From the NCBI GenBank assembly GCA_046351415.1, contig JAXLYO010000004.1, positions 248,001 through 312,000 of the forward strand: a DNA stretch of 64,000 bases. The letters run 5' to 3'. The DNA is from JABFRG01 sp046351415 (lineage in GTDB: Bacteria > Myxococcota_A > Polyangia > Polyangiales > Polyangiaceae). The notes below the pieces were generated by a model. It worked only from the letters and a program-made list of their open reading frames with translations. It ran no database searches and was not told the DNA's origin. The translations under genes were made by a program, and so were the position numbers. Each line of letters starts with the position of its first letter. The stretch's first letter is position 1. Below are positions 35,933 to 43,551 of this stretch, one piece after another.

Positions 35933-37143
35933 AGTCGACGCTCTATTCACTCACCGCCTTGCTCTCGCTGGCTGTCGCGTGCGCCAGCGAGCAGCCGGTG
36001 GGCTACGCGCCCTACAGTGGCGACCCGCCCTACCCCCATACGCGACCGAAGCTCGTCCTCCCGGCGGGAGAAGTCGGGTTTGTCACGAATTCCTACTCGG
36101 ACACCATCGACGTACTCCGCATGGATTCGCTTTCGCCGCTCGCGAAGTATCCGGTCGGCCGTATTCCGTTCGACATCGACGGGCCGCATCACCTCGCGAT
36201 CGACAAGGCTGCGGGTGCGGTCTACGTCGCCCTCTCGTATCCGCAGGTCTTCGCGACGGGAGGTCCGCACGCGGCGCACGGGTCGAGCACGCGTGCTGGT
36301 TACGTGCAGAAGCTTGCCCTCTCGGATTTTCGTGAACTGGGAACGCCCGTACGTGTCGACGAGAACCCTGGCGACATCACCATGTCGGACGACGGAAAGC
36401 GCATCGTCGTCTCCCACTTCGACGTGGCGCGCGCGATCAGCAAAGGCCTTCCTCCGGAGGAACGCAAAGCCACGCTCGTCACCCTCGATGCGGCAAAGCA
36501 CTTCGACAATCCGTCGGCGAGCGTTCCTCGGTTGCGTGTCTGCCGCGCCCCTCATGGCGTCGTTCTTTCGCCAGGACGTGGGCAGTTTGCATACGTGGCC
36601 TGCTATGCAGACGACGCCATCGCCAAGGTCGACCTCGACACGAAGGCGATCACCCTAAAGCCCCTTGGCGCCGCGGTGAACGAAGCGGACGCACCGCAAT
36701 TCGGACCGTACGCTCTCGCGCTTTCGCCTTCGGCTGCGACGATCGCCATCGGAAGCACGGAAGGTAAGGACATTCGCTTCATGAGCACAGACACGCTTGC
36801 TGCCATCGGAGCCCCGGTGCCCATGCCTGGCGCTGCCTACTTTCCGGCCTGGTCCAAGGACGAATCGCGCATCTTCGTTCCGACGCAAGTACCCGACATG
36901 CTCGTCGTCGTCGACGTCGCGACGGGTGTTGCGAATGCTCAGCGCACGTTTCGCAAAGACGAGTGCGAGAAACCCCACGAAGCGCGGGTCTCCAAGGACG
37001 GCACGAAGCTCTTCGTGGTGTGCGAAGGCGATCACGTCGGCTTGGGCGCCGTCGTGACACTCGACACCGCTACTCTGCAGATCGTCGCTCGACAAACGAC
37101 GGGTGTGTACCCTGACCGGCTCGTCGTTCTCGAGGGACCATGA
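35929..37143 (+). CDS. YncE-like beta-propeller lipoprotein
   Basis: 404 residues. Lipobox LAVACAS (Cys18). The body is built of repeating blades such as GEVGFVTNSYSDTIDVLRMD, NPGDITMSDDGKRIVVSHFD, PHGVVLSPGRGQFAYVACYADDAIAKVDL and PDMLVVVDVATG, as in YncE/surface-layer beta-propellers. Such proteins bind partners or substrates rather than catalyse. It overlaps both neighbours by 4 bp and comes just before a cytochrome c, a pairing found in periplasmic redox systems. Confidence 0.83.
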   Translation: MKSTLYSLTALLSLAVACASEQPVGYAPYSGDPPYPHTRPKLVLPAGEVGFVTNSYSDTIDVLRMDSLSPLAKYPVGRIPFDIDGPHHLAIDKAAGAVYVALSYPQVFATGGPHAAHGSSTRAGYVQKLALSDFRELGTPVRVDENPGDITMSDDGKRIVVSHFDVARAISKGLPPEERKATLVTLDAAKHFDNPSASVPRLRVCRAPHGVVLSPGRGQFAYVACYADDAIAKVDLDTKAITLKPLGAAVNEADAPQFGPYALALSPSAATIAIGSTEGKDIRFMSTDTLAAIGAPVPMPGAAYFPAWSKDESRIFVPTQVPDMLVVVDVATGVANAQRTFRKDECEKPHEARVSKDGTKLFVVCEGDHVGLGAVVTLDTATLQIVARQTTGVYPDRLVVLEGP

Positions 37144-37892
37144 AGGCCGCCCGACTTCGCAAACGTTCGGTGTGGAAGGTGCTGGGCCCTGCACTGATGC
37201 TTCTCGCATCGTGCTCGTCTACGCAGGAACCGCTCACACAAGCCGATCGCGGAAAGTCGCTCGTCGCGGACACGAAGCTCTCGCCATCCACGCTGAACTT
37301 CTCGTCATGCACGACGTGCCATCGCTTCGAGCCCGGAGAGCGTCCGGACCTCCTCCTTCCCGGCGCGCCATTGACGGGGGCGACGCTTCGGAAGTCGTTC
37401 TGGGCGGGAGAAGAGCTCGACCTGCTTCGCTCGATCAACCAGTGCCGCTACTTCTTCATGGCGTCGAGTACTCCATGGAAGGCGGATGACGAGAACGCAG
37501 TCTCCATCTACGCGTATCTCCGGAGTTTGGAACCCAAGGCGAGCGAGGCCGATCGCAATCCGATCCCGTTTACCATCGTGAAGGAAGTCGCCGACCTTCC
37601 GGCCGGGCCCGTCGCCCGAGGGGAGAGCGTCTTTGCGCGTGCGTGCAAAGGCTGCCATGGTTCCGCACACCGAGGAGATGGACGTCTGAAGACGAGCCTC
37701 CCGATTCTCCCCGAGGAGACCATCGAGGCCCACGCGTACCTGGGGTCACGAGATGCAACACGCCTCGTCTTCATCGAGAAGACGAGACACGGCGGCTTTC
37801 TGGGCTACGGAGGCCTCATGCCTCCCTTCTCGAAAGAAGTCCTTTCCGACGCGGACCTCGGAGCCCTCCTCGCTTTCCTCGGACTTTACTGA
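37140..37892 (+). CDS. Two-haem cytochrome c lipoprotein
   Basis: 250 residues. Signal peptide with lipobox LLASCSS. Two haem c motifs are present: CTTCH at about residue 57-61 and CKGCH at about 170-174. LMPPFS downstream of the second fits its axial Met ligand. The layout resembles di-haem cytochrome c proteins that pass electrons in the periplasm, including the cytochrome c peroxidase/MauG-like group, though the length is smaller than a full peroxidase. It is the last gene of the operon and its start overlaps the propeller gene. Confidence 0.88.
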   Translation: MKAARLRKRSVWKVLGPALMLLASCSSTQEPLTQADRGKSLVADTKLSPSTLNFSSCTTCHRFEPGERPDLLLPGAPLTGATLRKSFWAGEELDLLRSINQCRYFFMASSTPWKADDENAVSIYAYLRSLEPKASEADRNPIPFTIVKEVADLPAGPVARGESVFARACKGCHGSAHRGDGRLKTSLPILPEETIEAHAYLGSRDATRLVFIEKTRHGGFLGYGGLMPPFSKEVLSDADLGALLAFLGLY

Positions 37893-37914
37893 GGGCCCGC
37901 GAGCGAACGAACAC

Positions 37915-38109
37915 TCAGAACTTGATGCCGTTCTCGGCGCGGTGCTTCCACCACTTCCAGCTCAGATACACCGCGGGCACAGCTGCCACGACCGCAATGA
38001 CCGGGGAGGCAACCGTCACGCCCACGGCCACGGCTCCTGCGGTAGCCACGCCGGCGACGACACCCTTCTTCTTCGACTCCGCGAGGACCGCGCTGCGTGT
38101 TTTGCTCAT
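37915..38109 (-). CDS. Small hypothetical membrane protein
   Basis: 64 residues. Basic N-terminus (MSKTRSAVLAESKKKG), one long hydrophobic region (about 17-50, Ala/Val-rich, perhaps two short helices) and a charged C-terminus KWWKHRAENGIKF. No family recognised. It converges with the cytochrome gene and is divergent from the kinase/sigma-54 activator gene, 100 bp away. Clean ATG but no clear ribosome site. Confidence 0.6.
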   Translation of the reverse strand: MSKTRSAVLAESKKKGVVAGVATAGAVAVGVTVASPVIAVVAAVPAVYLSWKWWKHRAENGIKF

Positions 38110-38209
38110 GGCTTTATCGTAGGGACGATTCTCGGTTTGCCAAATATCAACATGGTTGGCAGAGAATACGAGTGGCCAACTAGCTGGAAAGACGTATATT
38201 TATCTAGAC

Positions 38210-41200
38210 ATGACACCGAAGGTGGCGGGCCTCGTCGTCGGAAAGCCGCTGGGCGCAGGTACCGTCGCGCGCGTCTTCCAAGCCTGGCACGAGAGTGAGG
38301 GGGCCCACGGGGAGGCACCGCTCGCACTCAAGATGGCGCGGGAGGGGGCATCTTCGTGGCTCGTTCGGGAGGCTCGGCTTCTCGCTCGCCTTGCTCCACC
38401 GCGCGGTCCGCGCGTCCTTCACGCCGGCTTCGCCCTTGGTCACTTCTACTTCACGACCCCACGTGTCGAAGGAGAATCGCTCGCTTCGTGGCTTGCTCGT
38501 CCCGTCGCGAAGAGTGAACGCGAGCGTGTGTTCCAGGTTGTGGCGCTCGGTATCGCGCGAGCACTCACAGACCTCCACGCCCTCGGCTACGCTCATGGCG
38601 ACGTCAAACCAGAAAACGTTCTCGTGCATGGGGCGGCGGCAACGTTGGTCGACTATGGCCTCGCGGCGCCATTTGGCGAGGCGCTGAGCGGGGGAACACC
38701 AGCCTACCTAGCACCGGGCGCGTCCGTGGTCGCTCCGGAGAACGATCTCTACGCGCTCGGCAGAGTGCTCTTGGAGATCCTACCGGAGCACACGCTAGCA
38801 TCGGCGCTTTCGCATGCGTCACCGGGTCTCAGACCATCCGCTGCGATGGTGATACGCACGCTTGGCGGCGATGCGGAGGAAGTGCACCCTCGCGTTTCGC
38901 GCATCGATCTCGTACGGCGCGCCTACCTGGGTCTTCGCGCCGATGAAATTGCGCAAGGGTGCACCGTACATGCATCAGTCCAGGGGTTGCCGCGCTCGTG
39001 GCTCACGGAGGCGATTGATTGGGAGCGCCGCTTTTCCGAACAGCCCGGCGAAGAAGCCGAACTCGAGGCGCTTTCCATCTTCCGGCGCAAACGCTTGCTC
39101 GCGTCGGTTTTCGGAAGTCGCGCGCTCTCCATCGACTTGCCGGACGAGTCCGAAGCTTCGTTCATCGAGCGCTGCGTCACGGACGACTTCCCGAACGCTC
39201 CGAAGGTCACCGCGACGGACGGAGACGCATCGAGCGATACGGGCATGGTCTCGGCGCTCTTGCGAGGGACGATATCGGACGCGGATGTCACGGCGCTCCT
39301 ACGCGAAGAACGCCTGCATCCGCAGGTCGAGCTCGAACTCGCGCGATACATGCTCGCGCGCGGGGCATTCGCGCAGGTGCGGATGTTGCTGCGTGACCGA
39401 GAGGACGTGGAGGGGTGCCTCGTCCGGGCAGAAGCCGAAAGGCGTTCCGGCGCTCCCAGAGAGGCGCTCTCGGGCTTCCCCGCGTCGATGCACGAACACC
39501 CACGGGTCAAAGGGCTCATGGCACGGTCCCATTGGGATCTCGGCGACGACGAGGCGGCCCGGCGTTTGGCAGAAGCCGCGCAGGACCACGAAGTGCTGTC
39601 ACTCTCGTTCTACCGCGCTGGCCGACTCGAAGCTGCGGAGCGCGAAGTGGAGCGGGGTCTTGCTTCGGGGAGGTTCGAGCGTAGTCGCCTCCTCGGTATC
39701 CGCGGCATGATCCACCATGCGCGCGGCAATGCGGACGAAAGCATGCGCGCCTTCAGTGCGGCGCTCGATCTTTCGCAGAGCCTCGTGGAGGAAGCCTCGT
39801 ACGGAACTGGACTCGCGGCGGCGGCGAGCGACGCAGGCTGGATTTCCGTCGCGCTCGAGGCTTCCGCGCGAGCGGCGCTTGCGTGGGAAAGCATGGGTCG
39901 GCCGACCCATGCGGCAAGAGCGCATTTGGCCTCCGCCTCGACCTGGCTCATGCTCGGCAGCCAAAGCGAGGCACAAGAAGCCTTCCTCGCCGCGCGCACG
40001 TTGGCGCATCGTGGCGGTGACGCGCTCACCGAAAGTTACGCAGAGCTCGGACTCGCTGAGCTGGGGCTCGCAGCTCAGCACCTGGAACGCGCAGCGGAGC
40101 TCGCTGCCCGGTCCGCCATGCGCGAAGAAGCATCACTTCGCGTTCTTGCGACCCGGCTCGCGCTGCTTCCAACCACCCTTGCGGCAGACGAGATCGACCG
40201 CGGTGACGATGCGTGCGCTCGCTCGAATGAATCTCTTCGTTGGGAGTGGTGGGGAGCAAGGGCACGCGCCATCCTGCGAGAGCCTCGAACGAGTGAGTCC
40301 CCCTCCATCGTTCTGCGCGAACTCTCCAAGCTCGCCCAGACGCCGGCTCCCCTGTCGGTACGTGGGCCGGCACTCGCGGCAGCGATCGAGCTCGCGCGAG
40401 CCACGGGGGAGGGGACCGCGCTCCAGCGATTCACGACGGAGCTTGCGAGCGTATCGCGAGTTCTCACATCCCACCTTCCACCGCGCCTCGCGGCTGCCAA
40501 GAGCCGCATTGCCTGGCTCGATCAGGGTTCGGCGACGACACCAGACCTCGCTCCTGCACAGCTCGCGGAGTTCGGACGCATCGCCGCGCGCTTCGGGGGG
40601 CGCGACAGCCTACGCGCGCTTTTCGACGAAGTGCTCGATGCGATGCTCTTGTGGACATCCGCGGAGCGAGGCGTCGTTCTTACGCGCGCGCGCGACGCGC
40701 TCGTCCCTCGCGCGATGCGGAACCTTCGACGCGAGGACCTTCGGGGCGAACAGCTCGTCCTTTCGCGGTCTCTCGCAGAGGAAGCCCTCCGCACTCGAAA
40801 AGCGGTCGTCGCCACCGACGCATACGCGACGCTCGGAGACGCACGTGCCTCGATTCATGCGCTCAAATTGCGCAGTGTGCTCGTCGTCCCGCTCGTGCTT
40901 CGAGGTGAAGTATTCGGGGTGGTGTACCTCGACGATCGAAGTCGCCGCGATGCGTTCGGTGTGAAGGAACGCTCGTGGGTCGACATGCTCGCCGTGCAGG
41001 CTGCATGTGCCATCGCAGACGCCCGGGATCACCTCCAGCTTCGGCGTGCTCTCCGCCGGGCCGAACGTGCGCGGGCGGAGTTGGCAGCCGTGTTGGAAGA
41101 ACGAGAAGGCGAGCTTGCCCTCGCGAAACGAGAGCTCCGCGAAGCATCTCGGGCGACGGTACATGTGTACGGAGCCATCTCCGGGACGAGCAAAGCGATG

Positions 41201-42091
41201 ACCGACTTTCTGCGCCTCGTCGACCGCGTAACCGACGCCGACGTTCCGGTCCTCTTGCTCGGTGAATCCGGCACCGGCAAGGAACTCGTGGCTCGCGCCA
41301 TTCACGACAATAGTCCGCGACGAGGCCATACCTTCGTGACCGAGAACTGCGCTTCGGTCCCGGAGAACTTGCTGGAATCTACACTCTTTGGGCATGTGCG
41401 CGGGGCCTTTACGGGGGCATCGGGGACCCGTGCGGGTTTGCTCGACTTGGCGGACCGCGGAACGCTGTTTCTAGACGAGGTGGGAGAGCTGCCGCTCGGC
41501 ATGCAGGGCAAACTCCTTCGCGTCCTCCAAGACGGCATGGTGAGACCCGTTGGAAGTGACCGCGCACGCAAAGTCGACGTTCGCATCATCGCTGCCACGA
41601 ATCGCGATCTGCCCAACATGGTGAAGGAGGGAACCTTTCGTGCGGACCTCTTCTATCGCCTCGACGTTGCGACGCTGCGCATTCCGGCTCTCCGCGAGCG
41701 AACGGAAGACATCCCGGACCTCGTGCACCACTTCATCGAGAAGCACGGTCAGGGAAGGCCGGTTCGCATGACCCCGGCCGCCATGAAAAAGCTCTCGAGA
41801 ATGCCCTGGCCTGGCAACGTCCGTCAGCTCGAGAACGAGGTGCGCAAGCTCCTCCTCTTCGCAGGTGAGCGCATCGACGAGCACGACCTCTCCGTTGCGC
41901 TCGATGCCGACGCTGATCCCATCGATGCCTTCGACTTGCCGGCACGCGTCGACGCGCTGGAGGTCGAGCTCGTGGAGGCCGCCTTGCAACGGGTCGGAGG
42001 CAATCAAACGAAGGCAGCGGAACTCTTGCGAGTCTCACGGTTTGGTTTGCAGAAAATGATGAAGCGCCTCGGGATTGCGGTTCCGCGTTAG
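38210..42091 (+). CDS. Kinase-TPR-GAF sigma-54-dependent transcriptional activator
   Basis: 1293 residues. Order: a Ser/Thr kinase domain (about 8-250; Gly loop VGKPLGAGTVARVF, Lys41, HGDVKPEN with Asp131, DYG 148-150), a TPR-like helical region (about 370-780), a GAF domain (about 797-947), a short coiled coil, then an AAA+ sigma-54 activator domain (Walker A GESGTGKE near 1018, intact GAFTGA near 1065, LDEVGELP, RLRER-type motif) and a C-terminal Fis-type helix-turn-helix (1252-1292, NQTKAAELLRVSRFGLQKMMK). It should drive open-complex formation at sigma-54 promoters in response to phosphorylation or ligand signals. The ATG lacks a ribosome site; TATATT at 38195-38200 might give a leaderless mRNA. 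TTG at 38156 is another start. Confidence 0.93.
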   Translation: MTPKVAGLVVGKPLGAGTVARVFQAWHESEGAHGEAPLALKMAREGASSWLVREARLLARLAPPRGPRVLHAGFALGHFYFTTPRVEGESLASWLARPVAKSERERVFQVVALGIARALTDLHALGYAHGDVKPENVLVHGAAATLVDYGLAAPFGEALSGGTPAYLAPGASVVAPENDLYALGRVLLEILPEHTLASALSHASPGLRPSAAMVIRTLGGDAEEVHPRVSRIDLVRRAYLGLRADEIAQGCTVHASVQGLPRSWLTEAIDWERRFSEQPGEEAELEALSIFRRKRLLASVFGSRALSIDLPDESEASFIERCVTDDFPNAPKVTATDGDASSDTGMVSALLRGTISDADVTALLREERLHPQVELELARYMLARGAFAQVRMLLRDREDVEGCLVRAEAERRSGAPREALSGFPASMHEHPRVKGLMARSHWDLGDDEAARRLAEAAQDHEVLSLSFYRAGRLEAAEREVERGLASGRFERSRLLGIRGMIHHARGNADESMRAFSAALDLSQSLVEEASYGTGLAAAASDAGWISVALEASARAALAWESMGRPTHAARAHLASASTWLMLGSQSEAQEAFLAARTLAHRGGDALTESYAELGLAELGLAAQHLERAAELAARSAMREEASLRVLATRLALLPTTLAADEIDRGDDACARSNESLRWEWWGARARAILREPRTSESPSIVLRELSKLAQTPAPLSVRGPALAAAIELARATGEGTALQRFTTELASVSRVLTSHLPPRLAAAKSRIAWLDQGSATTPDLAPAQLAEFGRIAARFGGRDSLRALFDEVLDAMLLWTSAERGVVLTRARDALVPRAMRNLRREDLRGEQLVLSRSLAEEALRTRKAVVATDAYATLGDARASIHALKLRSVLVVPLVLRGEVFGVVYLDDRSRRDAFGVKERSWVDMLAVQAACAIADARDHLQLRRALRRAERARAELAAVLEEREGELALAKRELREASRATVHVYGAISGTSKAMTDFLRLVDRVTDADVPVLLLGESGTGKELVARAIHDNSPRRGHTFVTENCASVPENLLESTLFGHVRGAFTGASGTRAGLLDLADRGTLFLDEVGELPLGMQGKLLRVLQDGMVRPVGSDRARKVDVRIIAATNRDLPNMVKEGTFRADLFYRLDVATLRIPALRERTEDIPDLVHHFIEKHGQGRPVRMTPAAMKKLSRMPWPGNVRQLENEVRKLLLFAGERIDEHDLSVALDADADPIDAFDLPARVDALEVELVEAALQRVGGNQTKAAELLRVSRFGLQKMMKRLGIAVPR

Positions 42092-42125
42092 TGCGTACGC
42101 GATCGAGGACAAGTCCGCGGCCGTT

Positions 42126-42326
42126 TCAGCCCATGCGAACGGACGGCTGCTGTTGTCCACCAGTGTGCGTCGCGGTGAGGCTGGGGAGCTGCGAAGCATC
42201 CGTGTTCACGGTGCCCGAGCTGTTCCCATACGACGCAGCGCTTCCTTGCGTGCGCGTGCGAGACCCGGTGCTGAGGTTCGAGCGAACCGCGGAGCGAATG
42301 CGACGGACGTTGAGATCGAGTTTCAT
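42126..42326 (-). CDS. Small Ser/Thr/Gly-rich peptide gene behind a sigma-54 promoter
   Basis: 66 residues. The N-terminus MKLDLNVRRIRSAVRSNLST is likely an amphipathic basic helix; the remainder is rich in Ser, Thr, Gly, Asn and Gln, with no Cys. About three quarters of its codons end in G or C, as in neighbouring genes, and GAAAGG lies 7 nt before the ATG, so coding is likely. It is preceded at the right distance by a near-consensus sigma-54 promoter (42364-42379) and converges with the sigma-54 activator gene. The leader-plus-variable-tail look suggests a precursor or secreted peptide, but no family was recognised and no modification enzyme is adjacent. Confidence 0.62.
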   Translation of the reverse strand: MKLDLNVRRIRSAVRSNLSTGSRTRTQGSAASYGNSSGTVNTDASQLPSLTATHTGGQQQPSVRMG

Positions 42327-42363
42327 GAGTGGACCTTTCAGATGGATGTTCGTGTCGACTCAT

Positions 42364-42379
42364 TGCAGTCATCGTGCCA
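42364..42379 (-). promoter_or_regulatory. Sigma-54 (-24/-12) promoter of the small peptide gene
   Basis: On the minus strand TGGCACGATGACTGCA matches TGGCACG-N4-TTGCA with one mismatch (C for the first T of TTGC). The GG and GC pairs are separated by exactly 10 bp. The predicted transcript would start near 42353, giving a 27-nt leader before the ATG at 42326. Confidence 0.75.
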
Positions 42380-42393
42380 CGCGCGGAGCGTGG

Positions 42394-42409
42394 GCGAAGG
42401 CGCCTTCGC
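42394..42409. promoter_or_regulatory. Perfect 16-bp palindrome upstream of the sigma-54 promoter
   Basis: GCGAAGGCGCCTTCGC is fully self-complementary and is centred about 49 bp upstream of the predicted transcription start. It is a candidate binding site for a dimeric Fis-type HTH such as that of the activator encoded at 38210-42091. This is closer than most sigma-54 enhancer sites. Confidence 0.5.
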
Positions 42410-42610
42410 AACGGACTATCAGTCGAATGTCGACGGGGAAGCAGCGCATCTGTCGACTTGGACGAGGATGTCTCTCGCGAGCCGACTGACAATTCGCGGC
42501 GCGATCGGCAACCTGCGATATGTATGTATGTTGCAATTGTGTGTGGACAGCCCGACGCAAGGAATGCGACCTAGCTCGAGATGCGAGGTCTCCGTTGCGA
42601 CCCAGAATGC

Positions 42611-42646
42611 AAAAAAGCTCTTCTCACCGCTTGGTGAGAAGAGCTT
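42611..42646 (-). terminator. Rho-independent terminator of tRNA-Ala
   Basis: A perfect 14-bp stem (42615-42628 with 42633-42646) and 4-nt loop lie 5 bp after the 3' end of the tRNA, followed on the minus strand by TTTTTT. This is a textbook strong intrinsic terminator. Confidence 0.95.
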
Positions 42647-42651
42647 CGAAG

Positions 42652-42724
42652 TGGAGCCGAGGGGGATCGAACCCCTGACCTCATCCATGCCATGGATGCG
42701 CTCTCCCAGCTGAGCTACGGCCCC
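42652..42724 (-). tRNA. tRNA-Ala (anticodon GGC)
   Basis: 73 nt without an encoded CCA. Acceptor GGGGCCG pairs with CGGCTCC and contains the G3-U70 wobble that identifies alanine tRNAs. The D stem is GCTC/GAGC. The anticodon stem is CATCC/GGATG with loop ATGGCAT, giving GGC. The T arm has AGGGG-TTCGATC-CCCCT. A terminator follows directly. Confidence 0.97.
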
Positions 42725-42867
42725 GGAATCCCGATGGAGTTCCCTTTCGGGAAATCAAAGGAGGGCCTTCCATACTGCGAGACGGGCCGTCTGTCTCGTA
42801 CTTTTTGCGTGGAGTGCGTAGGATACCCGCGAGGGTGCCCAGACAAAGTGTCGTCCGTGGAGTTTTC

Positions 42868-43536
42868 GTGGGGTTAGCGCAGCCGTCGCCGGTTTCCGGT
42901 GGTCTCGGCAGGGGCCCCCGTTTCGTGGGGTACGCCTCCGTTTTGGCGTTCGTCGTTCTCCTTGGCGCCTCGATGGTGCTCTACCCGGGAGGAACCTGGA
43001 CCGACACGGGCACCACCTCCTATCGCTTCTTCGAGAACTTCTTCTGCGATCTGACGCACGAGACGGGGCTGAACGGTCTTCCCAACCGCGGGGCCATCTA
43101 CGCGAAGGCTGCTCTCGTCGCGATGGCACCAGGCCTCTTCGTGTTCTACCTCGCGCTCTCGCGTTCGTTCGCGGAAGGCGCCTCGAAACGAACGAGTGCA
43201 GTCCGCGGTATGGGAACGCTCTCCGCCGTGGCCCTCGTGTTCGTTCCTCTCACGCCTTCCGATCATTTCGCGGCGCTGCACACGGTGGCATCGCTGGCGG
43301 CCAGCGTTGCGGGGCTCGTGGCGCTGGGCGTGTATGCCGTCGGCAGTGGCGGGTCGCTTCGTCGGGGGTGGCCCGCATTCGGACTGCTCGCCATCGTGAG
43401 TATCGATGTCGTTCTCTACGTGCAACAGGTTCGAACGAATGGACCTACGCCGATCTTGCTCCCCGCGCTTCAAAAGGTCGCGGCGCTCTGGCTCCTCGCT
43501 TGGATGTTGGCGCTCTTTCGTCCGCGTTCTGCTTAG
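42868..43536 (+). CDS. Multi-pass membrane protein (DUF998/Frag1-like)
   Basis: 222 residues from a GTG with GGAG 5 nt upstream; longer in-frame starts exist. Six predicted membrane helices: FVGYASVLAFVVLLGASMVLY, an acidic and aromatic loop GTTSYRFFENFFCDLTHETG, then ALVAMAPGLFVFYLALS, GMGTLSAVALVFVPL, VASLAASVAGLVALGVYAV, FGLLAIVSIDVVLYVQQ and KVAALWLLAWMLALF. The layout recalls DUF998/FrrB-like proteins. No function is known. It converges with argS. Confidence 0.7.
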   Translation: MGLAQPSPVSGGLGRGPRFVGYASVLAFVVLLGASMVLYPGGTWTDTGTTSYRFFENFFCDLTHETGLNGLPNRGAIYAKAALVAMAPGLFVFYLALSRSFAEGASKRTSAVRGMGTLSAVALVFVPLTPSDHFAALHTVASLAASVAGLVALGVYAVGSGGSLRRGWPAFGLLAIVSIDVVLYVQQVRTNGPTPILLPALQKVAALWLLAWMLALFRPRSA

Positions 43537-43551
43537 GAGCGCCGCGGCGAG

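Noticed and set aside
38156..38175. Possible sigma-54 promoter TTGGCAGAGAATACG before the activator gene
   Set aside because: GG is present but there is no GC 10 bp further on.
42075..42713. 212-codon plus-strand frame between the activator gene and the tRNA
   Set aside because: It crosses the tRNA and its terminator and overlaps the better-supported 66-codon minus-strand gene.
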